NCBI GenBank assembly: GCA_009691855.1
Contig: SIAI01000011.1
Coordinates: 32,343-96,342, forward strand
Direction: 5' to 3'
Source of the DNA: Planctomycetota bacterium
GTDB taxonomy: Bacteria > Planctomycetota > UBA1135 > GCA-002686595
Length of the DNA stretch: 64,000 nucleotides
Within the stretch, counting starts at the first letter, position 1. Every line of letters starts with the position of its first letter. Made by a program: the position numbers and the translations under genes. The notes below the pieces were generated by a model. The model was not told where the DNA came from. It worked only from the letters and a program-made list of their open reading frames with translations, and made no database searches. Below, one piece after another: positions 16,200 through 25,443 of the stretch.

Positions 16200-18272
16200 T
16201 CACCACTCGCTGTGCGTGAGCTCGCGTACGGGCGCGAGCTCCCCACCGAGCGGGGCCCAGCGCAAGGACAGCTCGGCTCCTCCCGTGCGGTTGAACCAGA
16301 CGACCGCGATGTCGTGCGCACCCATCGCCAGAGCGACCGTCCCGCGCTTCTCCACCGTCCCGTGGAGTCCGTCGTTGTCGACGACGATGAGTCCGTCGAT
16401 GGCGAGCTGCGATCCATCGTCCGAGGACAACGCGAACACGTAGACGTCGTCGCGCGGCGCCAGCACGTGGCCGTCGAAGCTCAAGCCCGTGTTCTCGCCG
16501 CGGTCGGCGGGTCGCAGGGCGATCTCGGGCACGACCTCGGTCGAGGTCGTGCCGCCTGCGGAGAAGTCGGGCAGCGAGGCCCATTCTCCCGAGTAGCGGC
16601 GAACCCGAACCCCGGGCTCGACGCCGTTGGGCTTGCGGGGCGGAAGCGGCTCGACGCGTTCGAAGGCATGGGCTACGGTCGCGGAAACGGGCTTGCCCTC
16701 GTGAAAGGCGCGGGCGTTCACGACGCTCGAACTTTCGAGTGCGAGCGGTCGTTCGTAACGCGGCGAGCGCGCATCCGGCTCCTGGCCATCGAGCGTGTAG
16801 CGGATCTCGAGCCCCGGGCTCTTGGTCTCGATCTTCACGCTCAAGGGTCGCACGAAGATGTCCGACTCGGCCACGATCTCCGGCGCGCGGTAGACGATCG
16901 GTTCGCCCTGGATGCCGAGCGTCACGACGGAGGCGATCGGGTCGGGCATCGCCGCCGGCAGCTGGATGACGACATCAGTGCCCTCGCGCTTCACCGGCAG
17001 CAGCAGGCGCGGCCCGGCCAGCCAGCCGGCCGAGAGCAGCTCGTTGCCGAGGCCGGGCAGCACGAGGCGCCCGTCCGCCGGACGCTCGAACACGTGCAGA
17101 TAGAGGGTCGAGTTCGCGCCGTTCCTCTTCACCGTGCAGCGGCCCCACGGGAGCTGCTCGAAGGGGCTCGCGCTCGTGCCGTGGATCGCCTCGCCGTTCT
17201 CTTTCATCCACGCGCCGATGCCGTGCAGGCGCGCGACCGCCTCGTCGGGGAACGTGCCGTCCGCCTTCGGGCCCACGTTGAGGAGATAGTTGCCGCCCTT
17301 CGAGACGACGTCGATCAGGTTGCGCACCAGGGTCTCGACCGACTTCCAGTTCGTGTCGTGCGAGTTGTAGCCCCAGTTCCCGTTCATCGTCATGCACGTC
17401 TCCCAGTCGGTGCCGGAGAGACCGGTGGCCGGGATCTCCTGCTCGGGCGTGCCGAAGTCGCCCACGGCCTCGCTCGAGTCCGAGAAGCCGCCCATGCCGC
17501 CGCGGTGCACGTCGACGCGGTTGTTGACGATCAGCGCCGGATCGAGCGAGCGACACAGCTTGTAGAGCTCGACGCCGCGCTCGTGCGTCCAGGTGTTCTC
17601 CCACTCGCCGTCGAACCACAGCACGCCGGGCGAGTACTTCGTGATCACCTCGCTGACCTGCGCGTGCAGGTACTTCACGAAGCGCTCGAAGTCCGCGCCG
17701 TCGGCCGAGCGCTCCGCCGCCTCCCACGCGCGCCGCGGCAGGTAGTCGGGATGGTGCCAGTCCATGATCGAGTGGTACGCGCAGAAGCGCACCCCGCCGC
17801 GCGCACACGCGGCCGAGAGCTCGGCCAGCACGTCGCGGTGGAAGGGCGTGTTCATCACGTCCCAGTCCGTCTGCGCCGAATCGAACAGGCCGAAGCCGTC
17901 GTGGTGCTTGCTCGTGATCACGAGGTAGCCCATGCCGGCCTCGTGCGCGAGCGCGACCCACTGCTCGGCATCGAAGCGCAGCGGGTCGAAGCGCGGCTGG
18001 AACTGCTCGTACTCGCCGACGGGGATGTGCGCGCTCTCGCGGATCCATTCGCCGTAGCCGGTCTCGCCCTGCCACTCGCCAGCGGGCACCGCGTACAGCC
18101 CCCAGTGGATGAAGAGCCCGAAGCGCGCCTCGCGCCACCAGTCGAGGCGCGCGTCGCGCGGTTCGGTTGCGGCTTCCTGCGCCTGGACGCTTGGCGGGCT
18201 GGAACACGCGCTCGCTCCACCGACCAGGGCCACGACCAGCGGAGCGAACCAGCGACGAGCATCGAGCGACAT
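16200..18272 (-). CDS. exported alpha-L-fucosidase (GH29) with chitobiase-type and PA14-like C-terminal domains
   Basis: 690 residues. ATG at 18272 is preceded by GGAGG with 5-nt spacing, better than the two upstream in-frame ATGs. The N-terminus is an export signal ending near C23 (weak lipobox ASAC). The GH29 catalytic domain (about 35-430) shows 'FGLFIHWGLY', 'KHHDGFGLFDS', and 'GVLWFDGEWENTW' with the expected nucleophile Asp. It is followed by a chitobiase/HEX C-terminal-like beta domain ('IRYTLDGQEPDARSPRY') and a PA14-like module ('VFALSSDDGSQLAIDG'). It would release L-fucose from glycans for the importer and catabolic genes to the left. Convergent with the FAH gene, 2 bp apart. Confidence 0.93.
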   Translation of the reverse strand: MSLDARRWFAPLVVALVGGASACSSPPSVQAQEAATEPRDARLDWWREARFGLFIHWGLYAVPAGEWQGETGYGEWIRESAHIPVGEYEQFQPRFDPLRFDAEQWVALAHEAGMGYLVITSKHHDGFGLFDSAQTDWDVMNTPFHRDVLAELSAACARGGVRFCAYHSIMDWHHPDYLPRRAWEAAERSADGADFERFVKYLHAQVSEVITKYSPGVLWFDGEWENTWTHERGVELYKLCRSLDPALIVNNRVDVHRGGMGGFSDSSEAVGDFGTPEQEIPATGLSGTDWETCMTMNGNWGYNSHDTNWKSVETLVRNLIDVVSKGGNYLLNVGPKADGTFPDEAVARLHGIGAWMKENGEAIHGTSASPFEQLPWGRCTVKRNGANSTLYLHVFERPADGRLVLPGLGNELLSAGWLAGPRLLLPVKREGTDVVIQLPAAMPDPIASVVTLGIQGEPIVYRAPEIVAESDIFVRPLSVKIETKSPGLEIRYTLDGQEPDARSPRYERPLALESSSVVNARAFHEGKPVSATVAHAFERVEPLPPRKPNGVEPGVRVRRYSGEWASLPDFSAGGTTSTEVVPEIALRPADRGENTGLSFDGHVLAPRDDVYVFALSSDDGSQLAIDGLIVVDNDGLHGTVEKRGTVALAMGAHDIAVVWFNRTGGAELSLRWAPLGGELAPVRELTHSEW

Positions 18273-18330
18273 GCGAACCTCCATGGGTGCGCGGAGCTTC
18301 CGCTCGCCGCGCCCCCTCCGCAACGCTGGG

Positions 18331-18362
18331 CCCGGACGATCCGGGACGGAAGCCGTTTTTTT
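18331..18362 (+). terminator. hairpin(s) plus T7 tract upstream of the beta-barrel gene
   Basis: A perfect 6-bp hairpin (CCCGGA/TCCGGG, 3-nt loop, 18331-18345) is followed by a second small hairpin (ACGG/CCGT) and seven T residues (18356-18362). On the plus strand this looks like an intrinsic terminator in the 5' region of the gene at 18462, or a block to antisense readthrough of the fucosidase gene. The second stem is short, so function is uncertain. Confidence 0.35.
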
Positions 18363-18461
18363 CCACCCACGACGCTCCGGTCCCGGCCGCGAAATGCCGA
18401 CTAGCTGCTCGCCCCACTCCCGAGCGGGGACGTCCCCATCCAGTCGTCACTTCCGTCGCAC

Positions 18462-19328
18462 ATGAAGGCTCAAGCCCTCGCCCTCTGGTTCCTCCCGGCC
18501 GTCACGCTCGTGAGCGCCTGCGCCTCGTCCGCGCACACCCCGCGCATGCCGGACTGGGCACCGGACGAAGCCCGGCCCGTCGCGGCCGCCTCCGGCGTCA
18601 CCGGTGGCGATGATCCGATCCGCCTGCCGAGCGAGGTCCAGGACAGCTCGATCCGCGTCCCGCAGCGGGACAAGAACGACGCCATACGCATTCCGCGCCC
18701 CGTGGACGAACCGGAGAGCCACTGGCCCGCGAGTGGTCTCTACATCGGCGGCTCGCTGATCACCTCGCAGCCGGGGGGAGACTTCGACGGCAACACGGCG
18801 CTGCTCGGTCCGACCGACGTGATCACGGTGCCCGACATCGACGTGGGCGCGGGCGCGGGGCTCTACGTCTCGTACCGCTGGCACATGAACGAGATCCAGC
18901 TGCAGTACTCGATCACCGAGCACGACGGCACCTTCCCCGGCTCGCCGGTCGACCACGACACGACGTTCTACGACTTCGACGTGAACTGGCGACACTACAT
19001 CTGGGAGCAGAGCCCGTTCCAGCCCTACAGCCTGCTCGGCCTAGGCATCGGTAGCGCCGACATCGACAACGGCTCGACCGACCAGGCCACGGGAACCGTG
19101 TTCCAAGACGCCGAGATGAAGGACGGCATCAGCGTGAACCTGGGGCTCGGCCTCGCGTTCTACCCGCTGCCGGGGCTCATGTTCTTCGGCCAGGGCATGT
19201 ACCGCTTCGCGTTCTACGAGACCTCGGACGGCATCGACGGCGAGTTCTCGAATACGCCCGACATCGAAGGCGACGGCTGGAACATCAGCTTCGGAGCGGC
19301 GATCCGTCTCTTGCCGCCGCGCAAGTAG
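18462..19328 (+). CDS. outer-membrane beta-barrel-like lipoprotein
   Basis: 288 residues. The signal peptide carries a lipobox-like LVSAC (Cys 20). Residues 45-85 are a low-complexity linker with the repeated phrase 'IRxPxxxxD'. From about 90 on, alternating amphipathic strands ending in aromatic residues ('GLYIGGSLI', 'LYVSYRWHMNEIQLQYSI', 'MFFGQGMYRFAFYE') and a final strand 'NISFGAAIRLLP' indicate an 8-10-stranded OMP_b-brl/OmpW-like barrel. No transport specificity can be read. It ends 6 bp from the convergent PKD-protein gene. Confidence 0.75.
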   Translation: MKAQALALWFLPAVTLVSACASSAHTPRMPDWAPDEARPVAAASGVTGGDDPIRLPSEVQDSSIRVPQRDKNDAIRIPRPVDEPESHWPASGLYIGGSLITSQPGGDFDGNTALLGPTDVITVPDIDVGAGAGLYVSYRWHMNEIQLQYSITEHDGTFPGSPVDHDTTFYDFDVNWRHYIWEQSPFQPYSLLGLGIGSADIDNGSTDQATGTVFQDAEMKDGISVNLGLGLAFYPLPGLMFFGQGMYRFAFYETSDGIDGEFSNTPDIEGDGWNISFGAAIRLLPPRK

Positions 19329-19334
19329 CACGCG

Positions 19335-21365
19335 CTACTGCTGCGGTGGGCCGCGATAGATCGCCGCGGCCTTGGGCGCGCCCTCGTCCAGGTAGGGCTC
19401 GGGCACCGGCAGCGTGATCGTCTGGCGCATGTCGTCCCAGATGCCGAAGCCCACGTCCACGCCGTGGCTCGGATCGGGGTCGGTCATGAGGCTGTACCAG
19501 TCGACGACCTCGACGCCCTCCTCGGCCAGCAGCGGGATCAGGCCGTCCACGTAGGCCGTGTACATCTCGGGCAGCACCTGCGCCGCGCGCGCCGCCGCAC
19601 CCCACGGTTCCCCACGGGCGTCGAAGGACTGGCCGGACTCGTAGACCTCGAGGCGCGGGTGCGAGCCGTCGGGGTTGAGCCGCGCTTCGGCCACGGCGCG
19701 GTGCTCGCGCAGCGAGGTGCGCAGCATGGGGAAAGCCAGGTAGGCCGCGTCGATGACCTCGTTCGGCGTAGGGCAGTTCGGGCACGCGCCGGCGCTCGCG
19801 CCGCTGAGCCACTGCGCGATCGTCTCGGGCCGCGGCCGGAAGTAGCACGAGGGTCCGAGCGCGTCCACGCGCGTGCCGGGCGGCAAGGCCTCGAGGATGC
19901 GGCGCACGAAGTCGGCGTCCCCCACCCAGGCGCCGACGAAGCGGCGCACGCTGCGCCGGCCGTCGAAGACCTCGTCGGCGATGCGCCACAGGCGCTCGAG
20001 TTCGGCGGCGATGAGCTCGTGCATCGTCAGGCCACGCCGTGAGGCTTCGCGCTGCATCCAGCGGCTGGCCGGGAAGAGACCGTTCCAGAGCTCGTTGGAG
20101 AGCTCGAGCGTGAGCGTGAGACTCGGATCGAGACCCGCGAAGGGCCGGCCGCCGTTCACGCCGGGCACGGCCGGCGCGCCGTCGCGCAGGCGCGTGAAGG
20201 CGTCGCGCAGGAAAGTCTCGTAGTCGGCCTCGCTCAGCGCATCCGTGCGGTGCGGCACCTGGAAGTGCAGACCGGCGCCGACGAGGTTGCAGAAGGCGGC
20301 CTGGAACTCGGGGCACATCCCGCGGCGCGTGCCCTGGCTCGGGCTCGCGGGACGGATGCGACCTGCGAGGTCGAAGCTGAACGGCACGGGCGAGTCGGAC
20401 GAGCCGTACTCGTTCACGCTGCTCCAGTCGAGCGTGCGCCAGACGTAGGGCCCGGAGCCGCGGTTCATGGCGCGCACGCGCTCCACGTAGGCCGGCCAGA
20501 AGAGCGGGCGCTGGCCGAAGGTCCCGGGCAGCCAGACGTGGACGTTGCGCACCGGATCGACGCGCGAGGAGCTCTCGATCCACAGCGCCACCGTGCCGTT
20601 GCCGTTGCCGGCGTCGGGATCGATGCGCACGTCGGCGCGGCGCGCGCTACGACGCGCCTCGCCCAGCACGGCCGTGCCGATGAGCAGGCAGTTGCCCGTG
20701 CCCTCCCAGGTCAGGACCCAGGGCTCGACGCGCCCGTCGGGCAGCGTGCCCTCCATCGCGCCGAAGAGCCACGCGCCCGCGCCGTCGCCCGCCGGGAGCG
20801 CTGACAGGTCGGGCCAGCCCTCGCCCGTGCGCACGGGCACGCGTCCGAGCGCGACGAGCGGTGCGGGCTGGAGCAAGAGCTCACCGCTGCGCACCACCAA
20901 GAATTCGGAGGCGCGCATCATCGCGTCGGCAAAGACCACCTCGCGGCTGGACCAGCGCGCGAAGCTCGGGTTCATGCCGTACTCGAGGGCGTTGCCGGGG
21001 CGGCGCTCGACGCGCACCAGGTCGGGCCGCTCGAGCGTGTGCGTCTGTGCCGGCGAGCGCACCGTCAGGCGCACTGCGTAGCTGCCCTCGACCGCGTACT
21101 CGTGCTGCGGCGCGCTCTGGTTGGAGCCGGCGCCGTCGCCGAACTCCCAGCTCCAGCTCGTGACCGGACCGCTGGAGAGATCCTGGAAGCTCACCAGGAG
21201 GGGCGCGGGGCCGCTGGGGACATCCACCTGGAAGCGAGCCTCGAGCGGCGGTTCCTCTGGTCCGGTGCCGCCGCCTCCCCCGCCGCCACAGGCGGCAAGG
21301 AGCAGCGACGAGCCAAGCCCGACGATCAGAGCGCGCGACTGGGGAACCTCTCGAGCCCGAAACAT
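19335..21365 (-). CDS. PKD-domain lipoprotein, possible clan GH-A glycoside hydrolase
   Basis: 676 residues from the ATG at 21365. The lipobox LLAAC (Cys 26) is followed by a poly-Gly linker. A PKD domain covers about 45-125, with 'PAPLLVSFQDLSSG', 'WSWEFGDGAGS' and 'YAVRLTV'. The remaining 550 residues resemble cellulase-like TIM-barrel proteins. 'LELSNELWNG' has an Asn-Glu pair as in the acid/base strand of clan GH-A enzymes, and 'RLEVYESGQSF' could carry the nucleophile Glu. Those residue roles are inference. The protein would be anchored at the outer membrane or periplasm. It lies downstream of the DUF3352-like gene, separated by a terminator. Confidence 0.7.
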   Translation of the reverse strand: MFRAREVPQSRALIVGLGSSLLLAACGGGGGGGTGPEEPPLEARFQVDVPSGPAPLLVSFQDLSSGPVTSWSWEFGDGAGSNQSAPQHEYAVEGSYAVRLTVRSPAQTHTLERPDLVRVERRPGNALEYGMNPSFARWSSREVVFADAMMRASEFLVVRSGELLLQPAPLVALGRVPVRTGEGWPDLSALPAGDGAGAWLFGAMEGTLPDGRVEPWVLTWEGTGNCLLIGTAVLGEARRSARRADVRIDPDAGNGNGTVALWIESSSRVDPVRNVHVWLPGTFGQRPLFWPAYVERVRAMNRGSGPYVWRTLDWSSVNEYGSSDSPVPFSFDLAGRIRPASPSQGTRRGMCPEFQAAFCNLVGAGLHFQVPHRTDALSEADYETFLRDAFTRLRDGAPAVPGVNGGRPFAGLDPSLTLTLELSNELWNGLFPASRWMQREASRRGLTMHELIAAELERLWRIADEVFDGRRSVRRFVGAWVGDADFVRRILEALPPGTRVDALGPSCYFRPRPETIAQWLSGASAGACPNCPTPNEVIDAAYLAFPMLRTSLREHRAVAEARLNPDGSHPRLEVYESGQSFDARGEPWGAAARAAQVLPEMYTAYVDGLIPLLAEEGVEVVDWYSLMTDPDPSHGVDVGFGIWDDMRQTITLPVPEPYLDEGAPKAAAIYRGPPQQ

Positions 21366-21502
21366 GTTCCGCGGGCCGACCGTCGCGTGTGGGAGCACGA
21401 GAGGGGTCCACCCATCCTCGCCGAAACTGTAGCCCCTCCGGAGCTGCGCGGCGGGAGCGCGCGGCGCCTTTCGCATCGCCGTCGCACTCCCAGAAACGAA
21501 GC

Positions 21503-21526
21503 GGGGCGCGAGCGGACTCGCGCCCC
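21503..21526 (-). terminator. strong hairpin downstream of the DUF3352-like gene
   Basis: Perfect 10-bp stem GGGGCGCGAG/CTCGCGCCCC with a 4-nt loop (21513-21516). On the minus strand it follows the 21589-23778 gene and is trailed by a moderately T-rich GCTTCGTTTCT, consistent with intrinsic termination before the PKD gene. The plus strand also has AGCTTTT after it, so it may work in both directions. Confidence 0.55.
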
Positions 21527-21588
21527 AGCTTTTCGCGGGCAAGCCAGGCCGTCCGCAGCGTCGCGGCGCGGCAGCCCGGCGCGCACGC

Positions 21589-23778
21589 TCAGCGCGGATT
21601 CTTCTCGGTCGCGACCTTCTGGCCCACGGCCGCGCGATAGCGCGCCAGGGCGGTGGTCACGTCGGCGCGGTCGCTGTCGGCCTCGACGACTTCCAGCGCG
21701 CGCTCCTCCGTGGCGATGGCCTCGCGCACTCGACCAACGCGGAACTGCGCCAGCGCCAGCGTGTCAAGGTACTGCCACACGCTCGCGTCGCTGGCCTCGT
21801 TGGAAGCCTGGGCGTACTCCAGCGCCAGGTCGTCGAAGCGCTCGGCGTAGGGTTCCTCGGTCAGCACCATCCAGGCGAAGTTATTGAGCGCGCGCGCATC
21901 GTCGCGCACCAGCGGCAGTTGCTGGCGGGCAAAGGCCTTGGCCGCGGCCGGAGCCTGCGCCAGGCGCGCGAAGTTCGCCTGCAGGCCCTCCTGGGCCGCG
22001 TCGGCGGCGCGGCCGATCTCGCCCCGCGCGCGCTGGCTCCTCAGCATCTCGGACACGAAGCCGTCGATGCGCGGCAGGCCGTGCAGCGCGAGCGTGAAGC
22101 CGAGCTGCGTGCTCGAGTGTCGCCCCTGGAGCGCCACCACCGTGTGCGCGAGGGCCGGCGCGAAGCGCGTCAGTTGCGCGCGCTGCTCCTCGCCGAGGCG
22201 CGGCTGCAGCACCTCCAGCACGCGTCCGGCGTGCGCGCACAGCGCGAACGTGGCGTCCTTCGAGAGCCGCCCGAGTTCGGGCGCGAAGGCTTCGTCGTGC
22301 AGCACCGAGCGCCCGCCGTTGCGCGCGGTGAGCGCGCGCTCGACCAGGTCCTCGGAAGGCGAGAGCACCAGCGTGTTCTCCATCGTCGCGAGGTAGAGCG
22401 GCAGGCCCGGCGGCAGCTTGAAGACGCGCGTCGGCGCGCCGGCGATCTCGTCCTCGACGCCGGCCAGCTTGCCGCCCGAGGTGAGCGCGTTGCCGAAGCC
22501 CAGGAAGAACGACAGGATCGCGTTGGTGCGCACGGGGTCGTTGCTGGACAGCACCAGCGCGGCCTCGGGAATCGGGCCGCTGCCGCCCGGCACGACGTAC
22601 AGCGCGAAGCCCGCCAGGTTGGCGAACAGCTCGCGCCCGAAATCCATGGCCGTGACGACCGGCGCGCCCTTCGCATTCTGCTCCAGCGCCGCGAGCGCTG
22701 GCCCGCGCTCGCTGAGCGCGCCGGTCACGAAGGCCGCCACACCGCTGGGGATGCGATCGAGCAGCGCCGGATCGAGCGGCGCGCCGCGCAGCAGGTTGAA
22801 CACCAGGTTGTGGTGCTCCGCCGCGAGATTGAGATCGGCCTCGAGAGCCAGCCCGTCCTCACCCACCGCCAGGCGCACGACGAAGGACTGCAGGCTCTCC
22901 GGATCGAACGCGGCCATGGCCAGCGCCACGCGCGGGTCGGAGCTCGCCTGGGCCTGGAGCACGCTCTTCAGCAGCGGCCGCAGCGGCTCGGCGTTGAGGC
23001 AGCAGAAAAACGGGTCGCCGTGGCGCTTGGCCAGCGGCTCGCGCAACGCGGCGGAGAGCAGCGAGCCCTCTTCTTTGCCCGCCATGCGCCGCAGGACCGC
23101 GGCCACGTCCTCGCGCCGGTCGGAGGCCACCACGAGGCGCCGGCTGACGGCCACGTGCACCTGCCCCTGGAGCGCGAAGGCCGGCACGCCCTCGATCGCC
23201 TCCTCGGGCGTGCCCTGGGCGAGCAGCATCGACTCGATCAGCGCGCGCACGGTCTCCAGCTCGCCGGGGTGCAGCACCAGCACGCCGCCCGGCGTGCCGC
23301 CGTCGAGCGGCAGGCGCGTGAGCGCCACGGCCAGGCCGCGGATGCCGATCAGGCTCTGCACGAGCTCGGGCCGCACGGCGAAGCCCTGCTTGGCCGCCGC
23401 TTCCTCGAAGGAGCCGGCCAGGCCCAGCTGCTCCAGAACCTTCACCAGGGCCTGCCCCGGCTGGGTCGATTCGGCATAGAAGATCGTCTCGGGCGGCATC
23501 AGGCGCGCGAGGTCCACGCTGGCCAGGTCCTCCTGCAGACCGGCGGCGCGGGCCTTGGCCTCGCCCTGCAGCGAGGCGCTGGCCGCTTTCGCGGAGACCA
23601 CGCGCTGGTAGAGCTCGAGCGCCTCCTGCAGATTTCCGCGCTCCTTCTCCAGGAAGTAGGCGTGGTGGAAGAGCGACTCGGGGTCCTGGACCCTGGCCAC
23701 GCGAGCAGGGGTGGCGAAGACGGGTGCGAGGGAGACGACGCTCGCCAGGAGGGCGAGCCCGATGCGATGGAAGCTCAT
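21589..23778 (-). CDS. exported DUF3352-like protein with terminal TPR region
   Basis: 729 residues with a signal peptide (LALLASVVSLAPVFA). A short TPR-like segment ('FHHAYFLEKERGNLQEALELYQRVV') precedes a long central region resembling DUF3352 proteins: 'LMPPETIFYAESTQPGQALVKVLEQLG' at its start, 'HVAVSRRLVVASDRREDVAAVL' and 'LATMENTLVLSPSEDLVERAL' later. TPR-type helices then return at the C-terminus ('WQYLDTLALAQFRVGRVREAIATEERAL'). No catalytic motif seen. Likely periplasmic; function unknown. The downstream hairpin at 21503 probably ends its transcript. Confidence 0.75.
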   Translation of the reverse strand: MSFHRIGLALLASVVSLAPVFATPARVARVQDPESLFHHAYFLEKERGNLQEALELYQRVVSAKAASASLQGEAKARAAGLQEDLASVDLARLMPPETIFYAESTQPGQALVKVLEQLGLAGSFEEAAAKQGFAVRPELVQSLIGIRGLAVALTRLPLDGGTPGGVLVLHPGELETVRALIESMLLAQGTPEEAIEGVPAFALQGQVHVAVSRRLVVASDRREDVAAVLRRMAGKEEGSLLSAALREPLAKRHGDPFFCCLNAEPLRPLLKSVLQAQASSDPRVALAMAAFDPESLQSFVVRLAVGEDGLALEADLNLAAEHHNLVFNLLRGAPLDPALLDRIPSGVAAFVTGALSERGPALAALEQNAKGAPVVTAMDFGRELFANLAGFALYVVPGGSGPIPEAALVLSSNDPVRTNAILSFFLGFGNALTSGGKLAGVEDEIAGAPTRVFKLPPGLPLYLATMENTLVLSPSEDLVERALTARNGGRSVLHDEAFAPELGRLSKDATFALCAHAGRVLEVLQPRLGEEQRAQLTRFAPALAHTVVALQGRHSSTQLGFTLALHGLPRIDGFVSEMLRSQRARGEIGRAADAAQEGLQANFARLAQAPAAAKAFARQQLPLVRDDARALNNFAWMVLTEEPYAERFDDLALEYAQASNEASDASVWQYLDTLALAQFRVGRVREAIATEERALEVVEADSDRADVTTALARYRAAVGQKVATEKNPR

Positions 23779-23876
23779 GGGAAGACGATCGCTGGGGACT
23801 CAGGGGCGCCGCTCCGGGGAGCGGGTCGGCGGCGTGCGCATACGCCTGCCGCGGACGCGCATTTCAACCCGTGATG

Positions 23877-25376
23877 CTACCGCACGCGCACGAGTCCGCG
23901 ATCCTTGCCTCCGTAGCGGCTGGTGAGGTAGGTCGAGAACTCCTGCGCCTGACGCCGCACGAGCTCCGGCAGGCCGAGCGGGGTAAGCATCACGAAGTCG
24001 ATGCCGTAGCGCTGGATGACCTGCGCGCAGCCCGGCTCCACGCCCTCCCGCCGGACGGCCATCTCGAAGCCGTACACCGGGCGCTCCAGGAACACCGCGT
24101 GATGCCAGCCACGCCAGGCACCCAGCACGGCCTCGGGCGGGACATGGGCGTTGACCGAGCGCGCGCTCTCGGCATAGGCGTCGTGCAGATCGTGGATCTG
24201 CTGCCAGCCTTCGCGCGGATGCCAGTCGAGACCGATCCAGGCCCCACACACGAGCGCGCCGAGCGCAACACCCACGCGCGGCGAAGCCAAGCGCGCGCCC
24301 AGCTCGCGCACGAGCTCGACCCCGGCCGCCACGGCGAAGGCGAAGACCGGCAGCAGCAGCCGTCCCGCGTAGCCGAAGTAGAACGCGACCACCAGCAGCG
24401 TGCCGAGCGCGAAGAACTCCTCCGCGGCGCGCCGCCGGACCAGCGCCACCAGCAAGAACAGCACGAGCGCCACGGCGAGTCCGCGCGTCCACGGTTCGAG
24501 CGGCACCTCGCGCAGACGCATGCCGAGCGTCTGCAGGATCTGGTTGCTGCGCTCCGGGAAGCGCCCGACGACCGCGCTCAGCGGAACGCGCGGCGAGCGC
24601 GGGTCGCCCATGTCCTGGTGCCACATGCCGCTCGAGTACGAGTACAGCAGCGTCTGATCGGCCGGTGGCGGCGGCGCCACGACGCGGTTGCGTGCCATCC
24701 AGGGCGCGAACACGAGCGTGGTGCCGAGCACCAACGCCGCGCCCTGCAGGCCGGTCGCGCGCCAGCCAATGCGCTCCGTCTTGCACCTCAACTCGCGGGC
24801 GAACGCGGCGCACAGGAACGCAGGCGCGAGCAGCAGATTGCCCGAGCGCAGGTAGGTGGCCAGTCCCACCGTTGCGCCCAGCGCCAGCGCGCGTAACACG
24901 CTCGGGCGACGCTCCAGGAAGCGCGCGAGCAGCAGACACGCGACCAGCGCCGCCCAGCCGGGCACGTCGCTCATCACCTGGTTGCACAGCGTCTGGTAGC
25001 CCGCATCGAACCACAGGACGAGCGGCACCAACGTGGCGAGCACGAGCCCCAGACGTGCGCGCAGGAAGAAGTGGAACAGCAGCACGCCCAGCGCGCCGCA
25101 CGCGCTCACCAGCAGGTTCAGCGCGTAGAAGTCCGTGCCGCGCGCCGCCAGCACCGGTGCGATCAGGCACGAGAAGCCCGGCGGTCGGATCAGGAACGGG
25201 CTGCCGAGGTAGCTGTAGCCCTGGCCGGCCAGCAGCGCGCGCGCCGTGGCGATGTACATCGAGCCGTCGTTGGTCGGGTCGTACCAGGGGTGGACGGTGA
25301 ACGGCAGGCTCAGCGCCAGCACGAGCACGAGCAGCCCCGCCGCCAGCAGCGGGGCGCGTTTGCGGTCCAGACCCAT
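23877..25376 (-). CDS. polytopic GT-C-type glycosyltransferase (ArnT/PMT-like)
   Basis: 499 residues with roughly nine to eleven hydrophobic spans. It shows the GT-C/PMT_2 plan: a first span, then an acidic luminal loop ('HPWYDPTNDGSMYIATARALLAGQGY') where the catalytic Asp lies in ArnT-like enzymes. It probably transfers a sugar from a polyprenyl-phosphate donor at the outer face of the inner membrane. Acceptor unknown. It stands alone between the DUF3352-like and sigma-fusion genes, same strand, with short gaps. Confidence 0.7.
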   Translation of the reverse strand: MGLDRKRAPLLAAGLLVLVLALSLPFTVHPWYDPTNDGSMYIATARALLAGQGYSYLGSPFLIRPPGFSCLIAPVLAARGTDFYALNLLVSACGALGVLLFHFFLRARLGLVLATLVPLVLWFDAGYQTLCNQVMSDVPGWAALVACLLLARFLERRPSVLRALALGATVGLATYLRSGNLLLAPAFLCAAFARELRCKTERIGWRATGLQGAALVLGTTLVFAPWMARNRVVAPPPPADQTLLYSYSSGMWHQDMGDPRSPRVPLSAVVGRFPERSNQILQTLGMRLREVPLEPWTRGLAVALVLFLLVALVRRRAAEEFFALGTLLVVAFYFGYAGRLLLPVFAFAVAAGVELVRELGARLASPRVGVALGALVCGAWIGLDWHPREGWQQIHDLHDAYAESARSVNAHVPPEAVLGAWRGWHHAVFLERPVYGFEMAVRREGVEPGCAQVIQRYGIDFVMLTPLGLPELVRRQAQEFSTYLTSRYGGKDRGLVRVR

Positions 25377-25443
25377 TCCCCGATGCTACTCGCAGTCGTG
25401 CGGCGTTCGCGCGCCGCTCACGACCGTGGGGAACGCGAACGTC

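Noticed and set aside
15405..18404. 999-codon open frame antisense to the fucosidase
   Set aside because: The opposite strand has a clear GH29 protein with catalytic motifs; the antisense translation has only low-complexity Arg/His/Val composition.
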